64,000 nt of DNA from Mytilus galloprovincialis (taxonomy: Eukaryota > Mollusca > Bivalvia > Mytilida > Mytilidae): positions 6,785,112-6,849,111 of the forward strand of contig NC_134842.1 in the NCBI RefSeq assembly GCF_965363235.1. The letters run 5' to 3'. Each line of letters begins with the position of its first letter. The stretch's first letter is position 1. Positions 23,570 through 34,781 of the stretch are shown one piece after another. A program made the translations under genes and the position numbers. The notes under the pieces are model-generated. The model saw only the letters and a program-made list of their open reading frames with translations. It was not told where the DNA came from and made no database searches.

Positions 23570-24214
23570 TTTGCCATGGTTTATTTTAATATCCATTTAG
23601 TATACCATATTTTTATAATACAGTCTTCATTTTATAATTATGCATAATATACCTCGTCTATTACCATTTATTTATCTTAAGTATAAAAGTGTGCAGTATA
23701 TTCAGCCAGTATGGTAATGTGAAACTCATTATCAAACAAATTCAGTTATATGGTATTAATGAAATTGTATTATGATTTTAGCTGTCTTAAGATAACATGC
23801 TAACCTTAAGTATAAATTATCGTTCCATAAAAAACAGAAGTCAAGCAAACTTTGATGATAATTTTCCTGGTACAATGTGTAGTAAAATGTACACAATTAT
23901 ACTTTTATCTACACAGTATTCATAAATTCATATTCATTATTAAGGCTACTTCATGTTTAATTTTCAGTACCTCAAACTATTTATTTAACATTACTCTTCC
24001 TAGTACCAAATGATGGTAATTTATTCAATGCAATTAACAAATCTGCACTTAAAAAAAATAATATAAATCATGAATATATTCAAAACTGAAAACAAAAGAA
24101 TACAAGTACTTGTATTTAATACTATTGGAAGGATTCATAATCTGTAATACACTGACTTGATTTGATGGCGGGAGAAATGGTAAGTGTTAAAATTTACTGT
24201 TTTGCATTATAAGA
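23570..24214. other. Spacer at the head-to-head junction
   Basis: AT-rich and without an exon or a recognisable promoter motif. The breakpoint of the inverted duplication should lie between 23.36 and 24.55 kb. Confidence 0.5.
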
Positions 24215-24445
24215 GAGGTGAAAGATACCAAAGGGGCATTCACACTTTTAATATTATAAACTAACAACGCCTTGGCTAAAAAAGATATAGACAAACAGAC
24301 AAACTATAGTACACAACGTAGAAAACTAAAGACTAAGCAACACGAACCCCGCCAAAAAACTTGGGGTAATCTCAGGTGCTCAGGACGGTAGGTAGATCCC
24401 GCTCCAAATGTGGCACCCTCCGTGTTGCTCATGTTAGTTCAAACC
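24215..24445 (+). repeat. Family E copy at the junction
   Basis: AGACTAAGCAACACGAACCCC and AACTTGGGGTAATCTCAGG, about 110 bp before the first exon of the plus arm. Confidence 0.7.
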
Positions 24446-24551
24446 AGTATTTATCTTATTCTATAGGTCACAATTGGGTCATTGATAAAATAAATATTTT
24501 CATGAAAATTTTTCATCCGTAATTTGAGCTGATTTTGGTTGTTTGTTTCAG

Positions 24552-24677
24552 GCACTAAAGATTCTGATCTGGAATTGGGAACACCAGACCAAAGAAAACG
24601 TAAAAGTAGCAAGCTTCATGGAGAAATACTGTTACAAGATACTACAACCAAAGTATCTGCTGATATTATTATCAAAG
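24552..24677 (+). CDS. Exon B of plus copy
   Basis: Same 126-bp length and phase as 15677-15552: S-D-L-E-L-G-T-P-D-Q-R-K-R-K-S-S-K. Acceptor TTGTTTCAG, donor GTATGG. It is the first recognisable exon of the plus arm. Confidence 0.78.
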
Positions 24678-27600
24678 GTATGGTGGAAATATTTTGATTG
24701 AATTGTATCTGATGGTTTATGCCTCATCAGCACACTTGGGCTATATCACATGTACAGATATGTGAATGATCATAAATATGCAATCAAAATATTGAATCTG
24801 TGTTTTTTAATGGGAAAAGAGAACGTATGATAAGACTTATATAGCTATTAGACTGGAACTTTATAATGTTTTCAATAAATGCGAGAGTTTTGAAGGTCTG
24901 AAGCAAACTTGGCAGACAAAATTAAAGAATATAAATACTTATTTTTTATGACGCAAGAATCTTGCAATTTGATGGGTTAATCACCCAGGTATAATAACAC
25001 CCCACCTTATATCACTGGGGAATACAAAATAAAAATTGAATTTAAAAAAAAGTATATAATCAATGTTAATTGTGAAAAAATAAAAACAAGATAAACAAAG
25101 AATCAAATTTTCCAAAACTCTCAAAAATTAAAAAGTTCGAAAAAAATAATATTTGACAATGCACAGCAAAGTCAGTGTTGAAAAAAATGTGTTGTGAATT
25201 TTCATAAGATTTTTTTTTTAATTGATTCCCAGGTGTAGAAATAAGTAGAAGATAGCTTCATCAAAAATAATTTGTTGTCTTGGTGCAATCCTGGGTGTAA
25301 AGAATTTTACAGCAGTATTTAAAATTCATACACCCTCTTGCCTCCTCCTCTAAAGGTGTATAAATTTTCAACACAGTGTAAAATTATGTTTACCCCTGAT
25401 TACACCAAAATAACTAATATTATATCTTATTAAATAAGGTCTTGAACATAATATGTTTATGGGGCATAAGCTGTAAAGTTAATCTTTTACCAATTTGAAT
25501 CAAATTCTCAAATTTAATTTACAACACACTTATGTATTTTAAATATTCTTAGCTAATGCCCATTTGAAGACTTTAATTAAGAAATTAATTACACTTCAAG
25601 TTCAAGGGGACAAAACTTATCTTCTCCTTATTACTTGCTAAACGCATTGACAATTCAATTAATTCTGAAATTAAAATAGAAAATCAGTCTTTTTGTTAAA
25701 CATGTCAACGGTATCATTGCTACCTCTGTAGATAATGTGGTGCCATTGAAATGATATTTTAATGTCGTGTAGCTATATATAGCCACATAATGATTTTTTG
25801 AATTATAAAGATTTGTATATTGTTGTAGGTATAAATGTGACGAAATTGGCAGGAATATTGAACCAGACAGATGTAACAGCTGATTATGGAACTGCAGCCT
25901 CCGCTAAATATACTAGATACCTTATAGACCCCCATACTATATATATTGTATATTGTTTTAGGTATAAATGTGACAATATTGGCAGGAATATTGAACCAGA
26001 CAGATGTAACAGCTGATAATGGAACTGCAGCCTCAGCTAAATATACTAGATATCTTATAGACCCTCGTACTATATATATTGTATATTGTTTTAGATATAA
26101 ATGTGACGATATTGGCAGGAATATTAAACCAGACAGATGTAACAGCTGATTATGGAACTGCAGCCTCCACTAAATATACTAGATACCTTATAGACCCCCA
26201 TACTATATATATTGTATATTGTTTTAGGTATAAGTGTGACAATATTGGCAGGAATATTGAACCAGACAGATGTAACAGCTGAGGCTTAAATTAAAATATT
26301 GTTTGTTTGCCCTTTACCGACTGACCCTATAATTTTGTTCCGACTGAAAATCTTTTATTTGTATTTACCAGCAATATTTTATTTTTAACTTTTTTTTGTT
26401 GCTACTGAAAATCTGATATTTGTATTTTCTGCTCAAAACTTAATTACCAGAATCCTCAGGTTCTATCTTCCCCGTATAAGGTTTAGTCCATTTGGTATCA
26501 TGTGAGCATTTGTCCTGAACACTTGCATTTAGAGATTCAAAGCATTTGATTGAAATCAATGTTAAAAGTTTTAAAATCATAATATGACGAACGTTGCCCT
26601 TTGTCTTTATACTTGAAGAGCAGGGTTCATTTAAAAAAGTTCGTCCAATACAAAATCATCTACATGTGTTCAAAATATTTTGTTAACGGATGTTGTTTCC
26701 TATGTAGGGATGTCCTTTGGTGATCCGTAGATCAGGATGATTATGTTCATGCTGCCTTCGAACTTTGACATTTTATTCTTATCTGACATGAACCAAAGTG
26801 AGTAATACCTGTAAATTGGAGAATGAATGGCAGTAAAATCGCCAAGTTTTCCTTACAAACCATTTTTAAATGGGATGTAAAATATCTGACAATTGAGTTT
26901 CAAGTCTTGTAGATTTTTATTGTAAACACCTGGACACACAAAAACTTAAACACTCAGTCTCTAGGGTTGTAAATAATAAGACAAATGCTTACTATTAGCT
27001 CTTCTAACTGGTTGCATGAAGATGATGGTGGGATGATGCTGGGCAGTGGCTTTATTTTCTAGTCAAATATTCTTTTTCTTTCACAGATATCGTCTCTGAT
27101 TTATTTAAGTTCAAATTTTGATAAAATTGGTAGAATGTCGGAATAAAACATGCTATAGATTGCACATTGTACAGCTGTTTCACAAATCATGCAAGGGAGA
27201 TATATGATATTGATAAACCTTTAGGTCGTGTTAAGCGTACAAGGTACAAAATATTAGTGCAAGTTAAAACTCTAAAAAAGTTCAAGGCATATAAATGTTG
27301 AAAATATACCGCACAGCCCTATATTTTGATATTTGAAAATAGATAGTAGTGCATATGAATTAACTTCACATTCTACATGGTAATTTTTTTTCATAACTTC
27401 CTGGGACTATTATACTAATAGTCCCAGTAACTTTAATAATAGTAAAGATCAGTAAAATAATACTTAAACAAAAGAAATACAGACAAAAATGATATCATGC
27501 AGATTTTGTATCTATAACATAAAATATTATGCCTACCTACCTACCCTGTTGCAAAAACCAGGGTCGGAAAAGGGCAAACAAACAATATTTTAATTTAGGC

Positions 27601-30600
27601 CTGATTATGGAACTGCAGCCTCCGCTAAATATACTAGATATCTTATAGACCCCCATACTATACATATTATATATTGTTTTAGGTATAAATGTGACCATAT
27701 TGGCAGGAATATTAAACCAGACAGATGTAACAGCTGATTATGGAACTGCAGCCTCAGCTAAATATACTAGATACCTTATAGACCCCCATACTATATATAT
27801 TGTATATTGTTTTAGGTATAAATGTGACCATATTGGCAGGAATATTAAACCAGACAGATGTAACAGCTGATTATGGAACTGCAGCCTCAGCTAAATATAC
27901 TAGATATCTTATAGACCCTTGTACTAGGTGGGAGGATACATCTAGATTTCTTAGACATAGGTTAGTTATATGATCAAGTGTAAGATATCTTATAGACCCT
28001 TGTACTAGATGGGAGGATACATCTAGATTTCTTAGACATAGGTTAGTTATATGGTCAAGTGTAAGATATCTTATAGACCCTCGTACTAGGTGGGAGGATA
28101 CATATTGTTTTCTTAGAAATAGGTTAGTTATATGGTCAAGTGTAAGATATATTATAGACCCTCTTACTAGGTGGGAGGATACATATAGTTTTCTTAGAAA
28201 TAGTTTAGTTATATGGTCAAGTATAGATGCTTATTCATGATGTGTTGAAGGCTAGTATGGTTTTAAAAGAAAATGGATTGAAATATTCCATGGATATTCA
28301 CAAATGTTACCTTAACATATACTGATTCTGTAATAATGATCGAAATTAAACAGGGTTTAAATAAATCTAACCAAATCAGGAACACAATAAAATAAAAAGA
28401 GAATTTATTTCAGTAAAAATGTAATTAATTGTCTTTTAATTGCAAACAAGTCTTTCAGAAATTGTCCATGAATGTTTACACCATATAGAATGTTTATATG
28501 TACTAATGTGGTGTAATCAAGGTGTAACACTTCTAATCACTTACTAACAATAAAAATATTAAGCGTTTAATAATGAATACTGTTGCTATAAATATATGAT
28601 CAACTTGATTTTCTGTGGAGAAAAAAAGAATTGATAAAATGGCCATGTTTGACACTGACAGAACTACAAATAAGAGCGTCCTGAAATTTGTTATCAGTCT
28701 GTATGTAAACATGCTATACCATATTATGCTTTTTCAAATGTACTGCTTTTAAACCTATTACAAAATGCTTCAGGCTAAGGTGTCATTAGTGAGCAATAGC
28801 TAACAGTTATACATAGTGCATTGTCTGTAGTTTGTAAATAAGATATCCATTAATTGGTAGTTTAGGTTAAATTAGTATCTAATTTTCAATGTAAAGTGAA
28901 TTTTTATACCAATGTTTTATTTCATTAATCTTGAAATCCATCAATCACTCTGACAAATGAATAAGGGGAACTCTTCTTGATATGGCTCTAATCTTCTTTT
29001 TTTTAATATTTTATGATTAGATCAATGAACATATGAGTTGGAAGGATAATTTAATTTACAAGTTTCATGTACATCTTTATGATCATTTATGTTTAGATAA
29101 GGGGGGGGATGCAATTTTTTTTTTTATAAATTTTCATATTTAAACGGATTGACAATCCAAGCTTTTATTTATTCCAGACTGAAGCAGTATGCTGGATTGA
29201 TGTTTTACTTATCACCATCAACTTCAGTCGAAAGCTTGACAGAAATCAGGATCAATGTAAAGTTCGACAGCAGTTTATTTGATACAAACACAGAAATTCC
29301 TGTCCTTGTTTATTGGGATAATTGTAAGTCATATATATATTGAGTAGGAGTATTTTTGCAATAAGAAATTGTCTCTTTTCATGGTTTAGTGATTAAAATT
29401 TAGGTTTTTGCCTTCATGGTAAATATATAGGTTCTTTTTGGTGTCAATACTACACTGACTTTTACACTTTGTTTAAGATGCTAATAATATAGACCAAATA
29501 TAACTGTTATAAAACTTAAGATGTACCAAAAAGGCAAAAACTACCAGCAGTAGTTACTTGATATTGAACTCAAAAGCATTGGTGATGATGCATAACATTA
29601 TGCATCAGTTTTTCAATGACTATCAATATTAGTTCAAACGTATTTTATAAAATCTTTAGAATGAGTCGCACTAATTTGATGTCTTTTCAAAGTTTATTGA
29701 TAAATTACAAATGTTTCATACTCGTGTTATTTTCTCAAATTATCTTTTAAAACATGTTTTATATGACTTCCCTTTTGTAATGCCTGATATTTTGTATTTC
29801 GACAGTTCAGGAATCATGGAAGCACCCATCTGACACTTGTAATGATGTAACAGATAAAACAGACTTCATCAACAAAGTTTTCACTACACAGGTTAGTAGA
29901 TGTTTCATAGGTCTCTTGGTATTTATCATTCCTTTGACTTAAATCATTCAGGATGAACCTTTTAATTAATAAATTTATTTAAAAAATAATAATGTAAAAA
30001 TATTATTTGGAAAATATAGCTTGCTGTTAGGTGTGACCCAGGTCCCTGTGTTGAAGATCGTACTTTGACCTATAATGAATTACTTGTACAAATTGTGACT
30101 TGGATGGAGAGTTGTGTCATTTGCACATCTTTGTATATCTATTTGAATTATTTGTGAATGAAATCCATCAATTCTGTAGAAATCTTAGTGGAATAAAATT
30201 GTAGGAACTTGACTTGCCTCTTCTAAACAGTGTTTGATAAACAAATGTTCTTATCAATTTAGGCATGCAAAGAAGTATTCTCAAAGACAACTTCAACAAG
30301 AAAGAAAAGATCTGCCCCCACCAGTGTACCATTACCAACCAGTGTACCTTTACCCAGAATGTGGTCATTAATGGTGATGTCTAGGAGAGCACCAAACACA
30401 CCACCTCGTATCACTACATCAGAACTATTTGTGAGTGAAGACATGGCTGACCTCCAGGATAAGAATGGACAGAAGGTTGTACAGTATGAAGATAGTGAAT
30501 CTGATGATGTTGAATTCACAATTCTCCAGCCACCATTCCATGGACAAGCCAACATTACATCAGATGGAACAGTTTATTATCTTCCAGATAGTAATTATAA

Positions 30601-33198
30601 TGGAGCTGACTTTATAATTGTTAAAGTAGTAGAAACAGGACTACTGCCCCCATTCCATCCACTGTCTGCTACCAGAAATATAACAATTAACATTGCCCCT
30701 ATAAATGATGCTCCACTGCTTTTGCCGTTTGAATCAGATTCAAAATTTGAAGAAGTAGAAGTTCCTGGTAAAGGTTTGAATTCAGTTCAAATTTTATTGG
30801 ATGGAAATGTTACAAAGAAGTATGAATTAGGACATGTGACTTTCTTAGATGTTGACTTTGTTGACCCTTCAATTAATGAAATAAACTACACAATGAGAAT
30901 TAACAATACTTTACTCAGTAACTTTACCTTTGAACCTGTTCAGTTTCATGGCATACTTAAAAAGAAGTTAAAACTGAGTCTCTCAGTTGACAAAACATTC
31001 TATGGGAGAACAGTTTTTACAGCCAGAGGATACGATCAAGCCAGATTCACAACCAAAAATATAGAGGTCAATGTTTACATCTTAATTGCCCCCTGTGTCC
31101 ATGGCAACTGCCTGAACAGAACCTCGACTGAATGTAATGAAGTTGAACGAGCTTCCAGTTTTGAGAAATATTCCTGTAAATGTGACCGTGGTTATACTGA
31201 TGAGTGGTGTCAGACAGATATAAATGAATGTGATCCTAATCCCTGTTCTGTGTTCTATGATTGTGAGGATTTGATTGGGTACCAGAAATGTAACTTGAAT
31301 GTGGTCAAGACGATCTTGCTGACTCTGGCAGTTTTACTGACTCTGGTTATGTGTTTCATGTTAATCAGACGATTCTACAAGAAGAAACGACCAAACAAAA
31401 TAGACCCTGGATCTAATACATGGTATGTTCGAGTCTTTATGTATCAGGTATTATGCTTTGCCTACATGGTCTCAAAGGATAGGTGGATGATGTGCCATCA
31501 CATTTACCGGTAGTAGAATTGTTATTGTCATTTTCTGTGTTTTCATTATAAAAAAAAATGATGGCTTAGAAAATACCTCACCATCCTGAAAATATCCTTT
31601 AAATAGCTATTAAAGAAACCATTTTTTTCATTAAGAGTGGAACAGTTTACTGTTCTCCTCCATATGGGTTTTGGTTTGTCCTGCGGTATTGCTTCTGTTT
31701 TTAACATAACATATACTTTGTGATTGATAGTTGTTAGCTTTATGACCTATACCTTTTTTGAAAGACAGCGTTATACTCCCCCCTTTTTTATGCCCCATTT
31801 ATTTATGGGCATTATGTTTTCTGGTCTGTGCGTCCTTCCGTCTGTACGTTCATCCGTTCATTAGTACGTCCGTTCGTCACGCTTCAGGTTAAAGTTTTTG
31901 GTCGATGTAGTTTTTGATGAAGTTGAAGTCCAATCAATTTGAAACTTAGTAAACATGTTCCCTATGATATGATCTTTCTAATTTTAATGCCAAATTAGAG
32001 ATTTTATCCCCTTTTCATGGTACACTGAACATAGAAAATGATAGTGCAGATGGGGCATCCTTGTACTTGGGACACATTCTTGTTATCATTATAATCATGA
32101 TCATCAGTCAAACCTGTATGAATATTTATAGTATTAGTCTTAAAATGTTCCTTTTTAAATATTGTATACAATTCATTAACAAAGATTGCTACTATTTCCA
32201 AAAACCAAAAATTTCATACATAATTAAGAAATGACATTCAATGAATCATATTGAGATGAGATCACATCCAACCAAGTTTCGATTAGCTGTTTTTTTTATA
32301 TCAATATCTAAACAAAGTTACAAGTTTGTAATCCTGACAATAAAAATGATAGAAACTCAACACAATCACAACTTTCATAATAAAAAAGTACAGAAAACTT
32401 AATAAAAAACGATATCTATTAAGCCTTTTATTGTGTAGTTCTATCAAAAAGTAGTTTAAATTTTTTATAAGTAATCCTTTGACACTTGTGATCACTGCTG
32501 TTTAAAAATAAATGAAATTGGTTAAAATGCTACCAGACTTTGAGTAAATGATAAGCATGATCAATATACATGTAAATTTTGTCTCTGTTAATTTCTTGTT
32601 CAATATAATTGCTTTGCTATTTAGGAAAAGCAAATTTCAGGAATATCTGTGTAATACCTCACTTTGCAATACCTTTGTTTCATGATTCTAATTTATTCTC
32701 AGGAGTTTTGGGAGTGAGGACTTAGGTCAGAAGAAAGGAAGATTTATCAGACCAACATCAGCAAGTTCAACTGAAGATCTTGTTCCCTCCTGTACAGTTA
32801 GAGACATTAATGTTGACATTGGAAAACATCTTATTCTCATATGTACAGATAGAGAAACTAATGTTGGCAATCGTCAATCATTTGAGGAGAAAGTAGATAC
32901 CCACACAGAGAACACCTCTGAGACTGGAGATAGAAATGTGTTGTTATCCGAGAAAACCATCGATAGTCTTACCAAAACACTGGAGCCTATCTCTACCTTG
33001 ACTGCAACGATTGGTCTTAAGGCGCCACACCATAAGCCATTAAGAATGAAGACTGGTGAAAACCATACCGACACAAAACCAAACTATAGGTTTTCCAGAT
33101 ATCTTGTTGACAGCAGTCTTGATAAATCTGGACAATTGAAAATTATTGTTCCTCCCAAAATTTCTTCAAAAAACCAAACCAAAAATGACCAAACTTAA
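24552..33198 (+). CDS. Head-to-head paralogue: exons B-G of the membrane protein (5'-truncated copy)
   Basis: Exons 24552-24677, 27816-27960, 29178-29323, 29806-29891, 30263-31422, 32703-33198 keep the phases of the minus-strand gene and encode 718 residues with no internal stop. Domain order, the R-K-K-R-S site, the EGF-like region and the membrane helix are all retained. The counterpart of exon A and a promoter are not present, and a TAA ends the tail about 14 codons earlier than in the minus copy. Exon C is multiplied (133-bp and 81-bp arrays). Intact reading frames and splice sites argue against a long-dead pseudogene, but without a 5' end in view it may be an untranscribed or differently started duplicate. 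Confidence 0.72.
25829..27815 (+). repeat. 133-bp tandem array: exon C acceptor + 5' exon part
   Basis: Unit starts at exon acceptors 25829, 25962, 26095, 26228, 27683 and 27816, all exactly 133 bp apart once the 1,319-bp insertion and one 3-bp target copy are removed. Each unit holds ~100 bp of exon C and ~30 bp of preceding intron with its TTTTAG/TTGTAG acceptor, but no donor. 133 is not a multiple of 3, and reading from the first three acceptors reaches a stop in the next unit. Confidence 0.92.
26283..27601 (+). mobile_element. 1,319-bp non-autonomous DNA transposon with TIRs
   Basis: Ends are inverted repeats of about 40 bp (left begins GGCTTAAATTAAAATATTG, right complement GGCCTAAATTAAAATATTG) flanked by a TGA duplication (26280-26282 and 27602-27604). 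It splits one 133-bp exon-C unit. No ORF over 60 codons. Contains a 12-bp-arm hairpin at 27401-27427. A 3-bp target and GG ends fit PIF/Harbinger-like elements; the superfamily is inference. Confidence 0.85.
27816..27960 (+). CDS. Exon C of plus copy (functional member of the array)
   Basis: 145 bp with acceptor TTGTTTTAG and donor GTTAGT. It is the last of six acceptor units and the first of four donor units, and the only acceptor/donor pair that I find keeps the frame open. The end differs from the minus copy (T-R-W-E-D-T-S versus S-R-Q-N-D-T-S). Confidence 0.72.
27902..28225 (+). repeat. 81-bp tandem array: 3' exon part + donor
   Basis: Four copies starting at 27902, 27983, 28064 and 28145, each with the end of exon C (Y-L-I-D-P to F-L-R-H-R in copies 1 and 2; F-L-R-N-R in the later two) and a GTTAGT- or GTTTAGT-type donor, plus ~22 bp of intron. 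The unit is 27 codons, but copy 1 has an in-frame TGA at 27971, so later donors would give a truncated protein. Confidence 0.9.
28226..29177. other. Intron C-D of plus copy
   Basis: AT-rich; no exon or repeat of the families above recognised. Confidence 0.5.
29178..29323 (+). CDS. Exon D of plus copy
   Basis: 146 bp; about 47 of 49 residues equal the minus-strand exon. Acceptor TTATTCCAG, donor GTAAGT. Confidence 0.8.
29806..29891 (+). CDS. Exon E of plus copy
   Basis: 86 bp: E-S-W-K-H-P-S-D-T-C-N-D-V to V-F-T-T-Q. Acceptor TTTCGACAG, donor GTTAGT. Confidence 0.78.
30010..30150 (-). repeat. Family D copy in intron E-F of the plus arm
   Basis: Decayed copy (TGACTTGGATGGAGAGTTGTGTCATTTGCACA, broken here by differences from the family). 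Flank GAAATCCATCA matches the minus arm. Confidence 0.7.
30263..31422 (+). CDS. Exon F of plus copy
   Basis: 1,160 bp, nine bases longer than the minus exon (P-L-P-T-S-V is repeated near the start). Keeps R-K-K-R-S, the cadherin-like repeat, D-I-N-E-C and the membrane helix. The second half is nearly identical to the minus copy; most replacements lie in the first ~150 residues. Confidence 0.88.
31787..32085 (-). repeat. Family A copy in intron F-G of plus arm
   Basis: TTATGCCCCATTTATTTATGG.. to GATGGGGCATCCTTGTACTTGG. The minus arm has family B, not A, in the same intron. Confidence 0.75.
32703..33198 (+). CDS. Exon G of plus copy, shortened tail
   Basis: About 164 residues. Starts S-F-G-S-E-D-L-G-Q-K-K-G-R and keeps F-S-R-Y-L-V-D-S-S, but one copy of the I-N-V-G-I motif is missing and an early TAA (33196-33198) follows N-D-Q-T. 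Homology to the minus copy continues past this stop for about 14 codons. Confidence 0.78.
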
Positions 33199-33375
33199 GA
33201 AATTGATTCCAGGAAGGGAGCTAACAAACTATAAGATGTAACCTAATTACTGAAAGCTAGTGTAATGTGTGTAAAAGATTTTTGAACAAAGAAAGATAAA
33301 TGTAAATAAACATGACAAAGACACTGAAGATTCAAAAGTATTTTTTGTATCCCTCTTACTGTTATTTTCATATAG

Positions 33376-33381
33376 AATAAA
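33376..33381 (+). terminator. AATAAA polyadenylation signal of plus copy
   Basis: 178 bases after the early stop, in the same local context (AATAAAGTAGATTTAGATG) as the minus-strand signal. Confidence 0.65.
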
Positions 33382-33465
33382 GTAGATTTAGATGTATTGA
33401 ATAGATATAATGTATTGATGAATTTGCCTTATTTCATTGGCACCATGAATTGATTGAATTTTTTA

Positions 33466-34720
33466 TACGCCCGTCAAAATTTTGACGGGACGTATTATGG
33501 TATACAAATGTCGAGTGTCTGTCTGTCTGTCTGTCCGTCTGTCCTTCTGTCTGTCTGTCTGTCCGGCGTAAACATGTCGCACAGTAACTTGAGAAAAACT
33601 TATCCAAATTTAATGAAACTTAATATAGGTGTTTCTTATGATGGTCAAATGATCTGTGTACTTTTTGGTGAAAATTTGATTAAAACTTTTGAGTTACGGC
33701 ACTTTGTAACTAAAACAGGGGTGTTTTTTTTCTCATGTCGCACCATAACTCAAAAACCATTCTTGATTATTGCTTAAAACTTTACACACTTCTTAGTTAT
33801 ATTAATCTTAATATTTGTATACTTTTTGGTGATGATTCAAAATTCCGTTTTTGAGTAATGGAGTATTTTGTAAAAAAAGGGGGAAGTTTTTTTTACATGT
33901 GGCGCTGTATCTGAAAAATGATTTATGATTATTGCTTGAAACTTTACACACTTCTTTGTTATATTAATCTAAAGATCTGTATACTTTTTGGTTTTGATTC
34001 AAAATTTTATTTAAAGTCATAAGAAACCTCAAATCAAAAAAAATTAATGCATATGATTTTTATAACTCAATGGATAGTTTTCATTATAAAACTTATGTAC
34101 ATATACTTTTTTCTGAAGAAAATTTTTTAATTTATTCATATTTAGAAGAAGTTTACTTTATTTGAATAGCTTCCTCCCAGCAAGCTATTCCCCCGACATA
34201 TTTTCCGTATGCAAGGTGACCTCAGTGTGACCCATCTCGTAAAAATCTGGTGACCACAATACGCATGGATGTCCTTAAAATAAACTATTATCTGAATTTA
34301 CATGTTAAACACGTGCTCAATTTCCATGCTTTTTTGTTTATTTTTCGTCAATTGTTGACAAACAGGTGACAATCGTTAAACTTCGGCTTCAAAACACAAA
34401 CTTTAATTACGTGCCATATTTTCACAACACTGACCGATTGAGAAAAAAAATTGACAATTATACGAAATTTACACGAAAAAAATGATAAATTCGAGCACAG
34501 AAGACGAAGTTTAGGATGTTTGTATGCATTAGTTCAAGAATTGGAAGAACATTATTTTTCACCGGTCACTCGTTTCTTATGACTTTAAGTGATATTTAGT
34601 TTTTTGTAAAAAAAAAACAAAAACGGGGGGGGGGTTTACATATCCCGCCGTATCTCAAAAACAATATATGGTTATTGCTTAAAACAATACGTCGTGCATA
34701 TTATGCGCTCATGGCGCAGC
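33466..34720 (+). repeat. Family H element
   Basis: Begins ATACGCCCGTCAAAATTTTGACGGG (a short palindrome), then a GTCTGTCTGTCTGTCC run, then ~3 diverged units sharing TGATTATTGCTTAAAACTTT. The ORF at 33454-33777 is low-complexity and not believed to be a gene. The right boundary is approximate. Confidence 0.6.
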
Positions 34721-34781
34721 TGTTTATTACCTTTACTTGGGATCTAGACTTATAATGGACCATTCATGATTGTATTTATAC

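Noticed and set aside
25798..26282. Three overlapping ORFs read as separate small proteins
   Set aside because: They are reads through successive 133-bp exon C units and stop where the frame slips.
33454..33777. 107-codon plus-strand ORF
   Set aside because: Starts in a GTCT simple repeat of the family H element; no domain, and composition matches the repeat.
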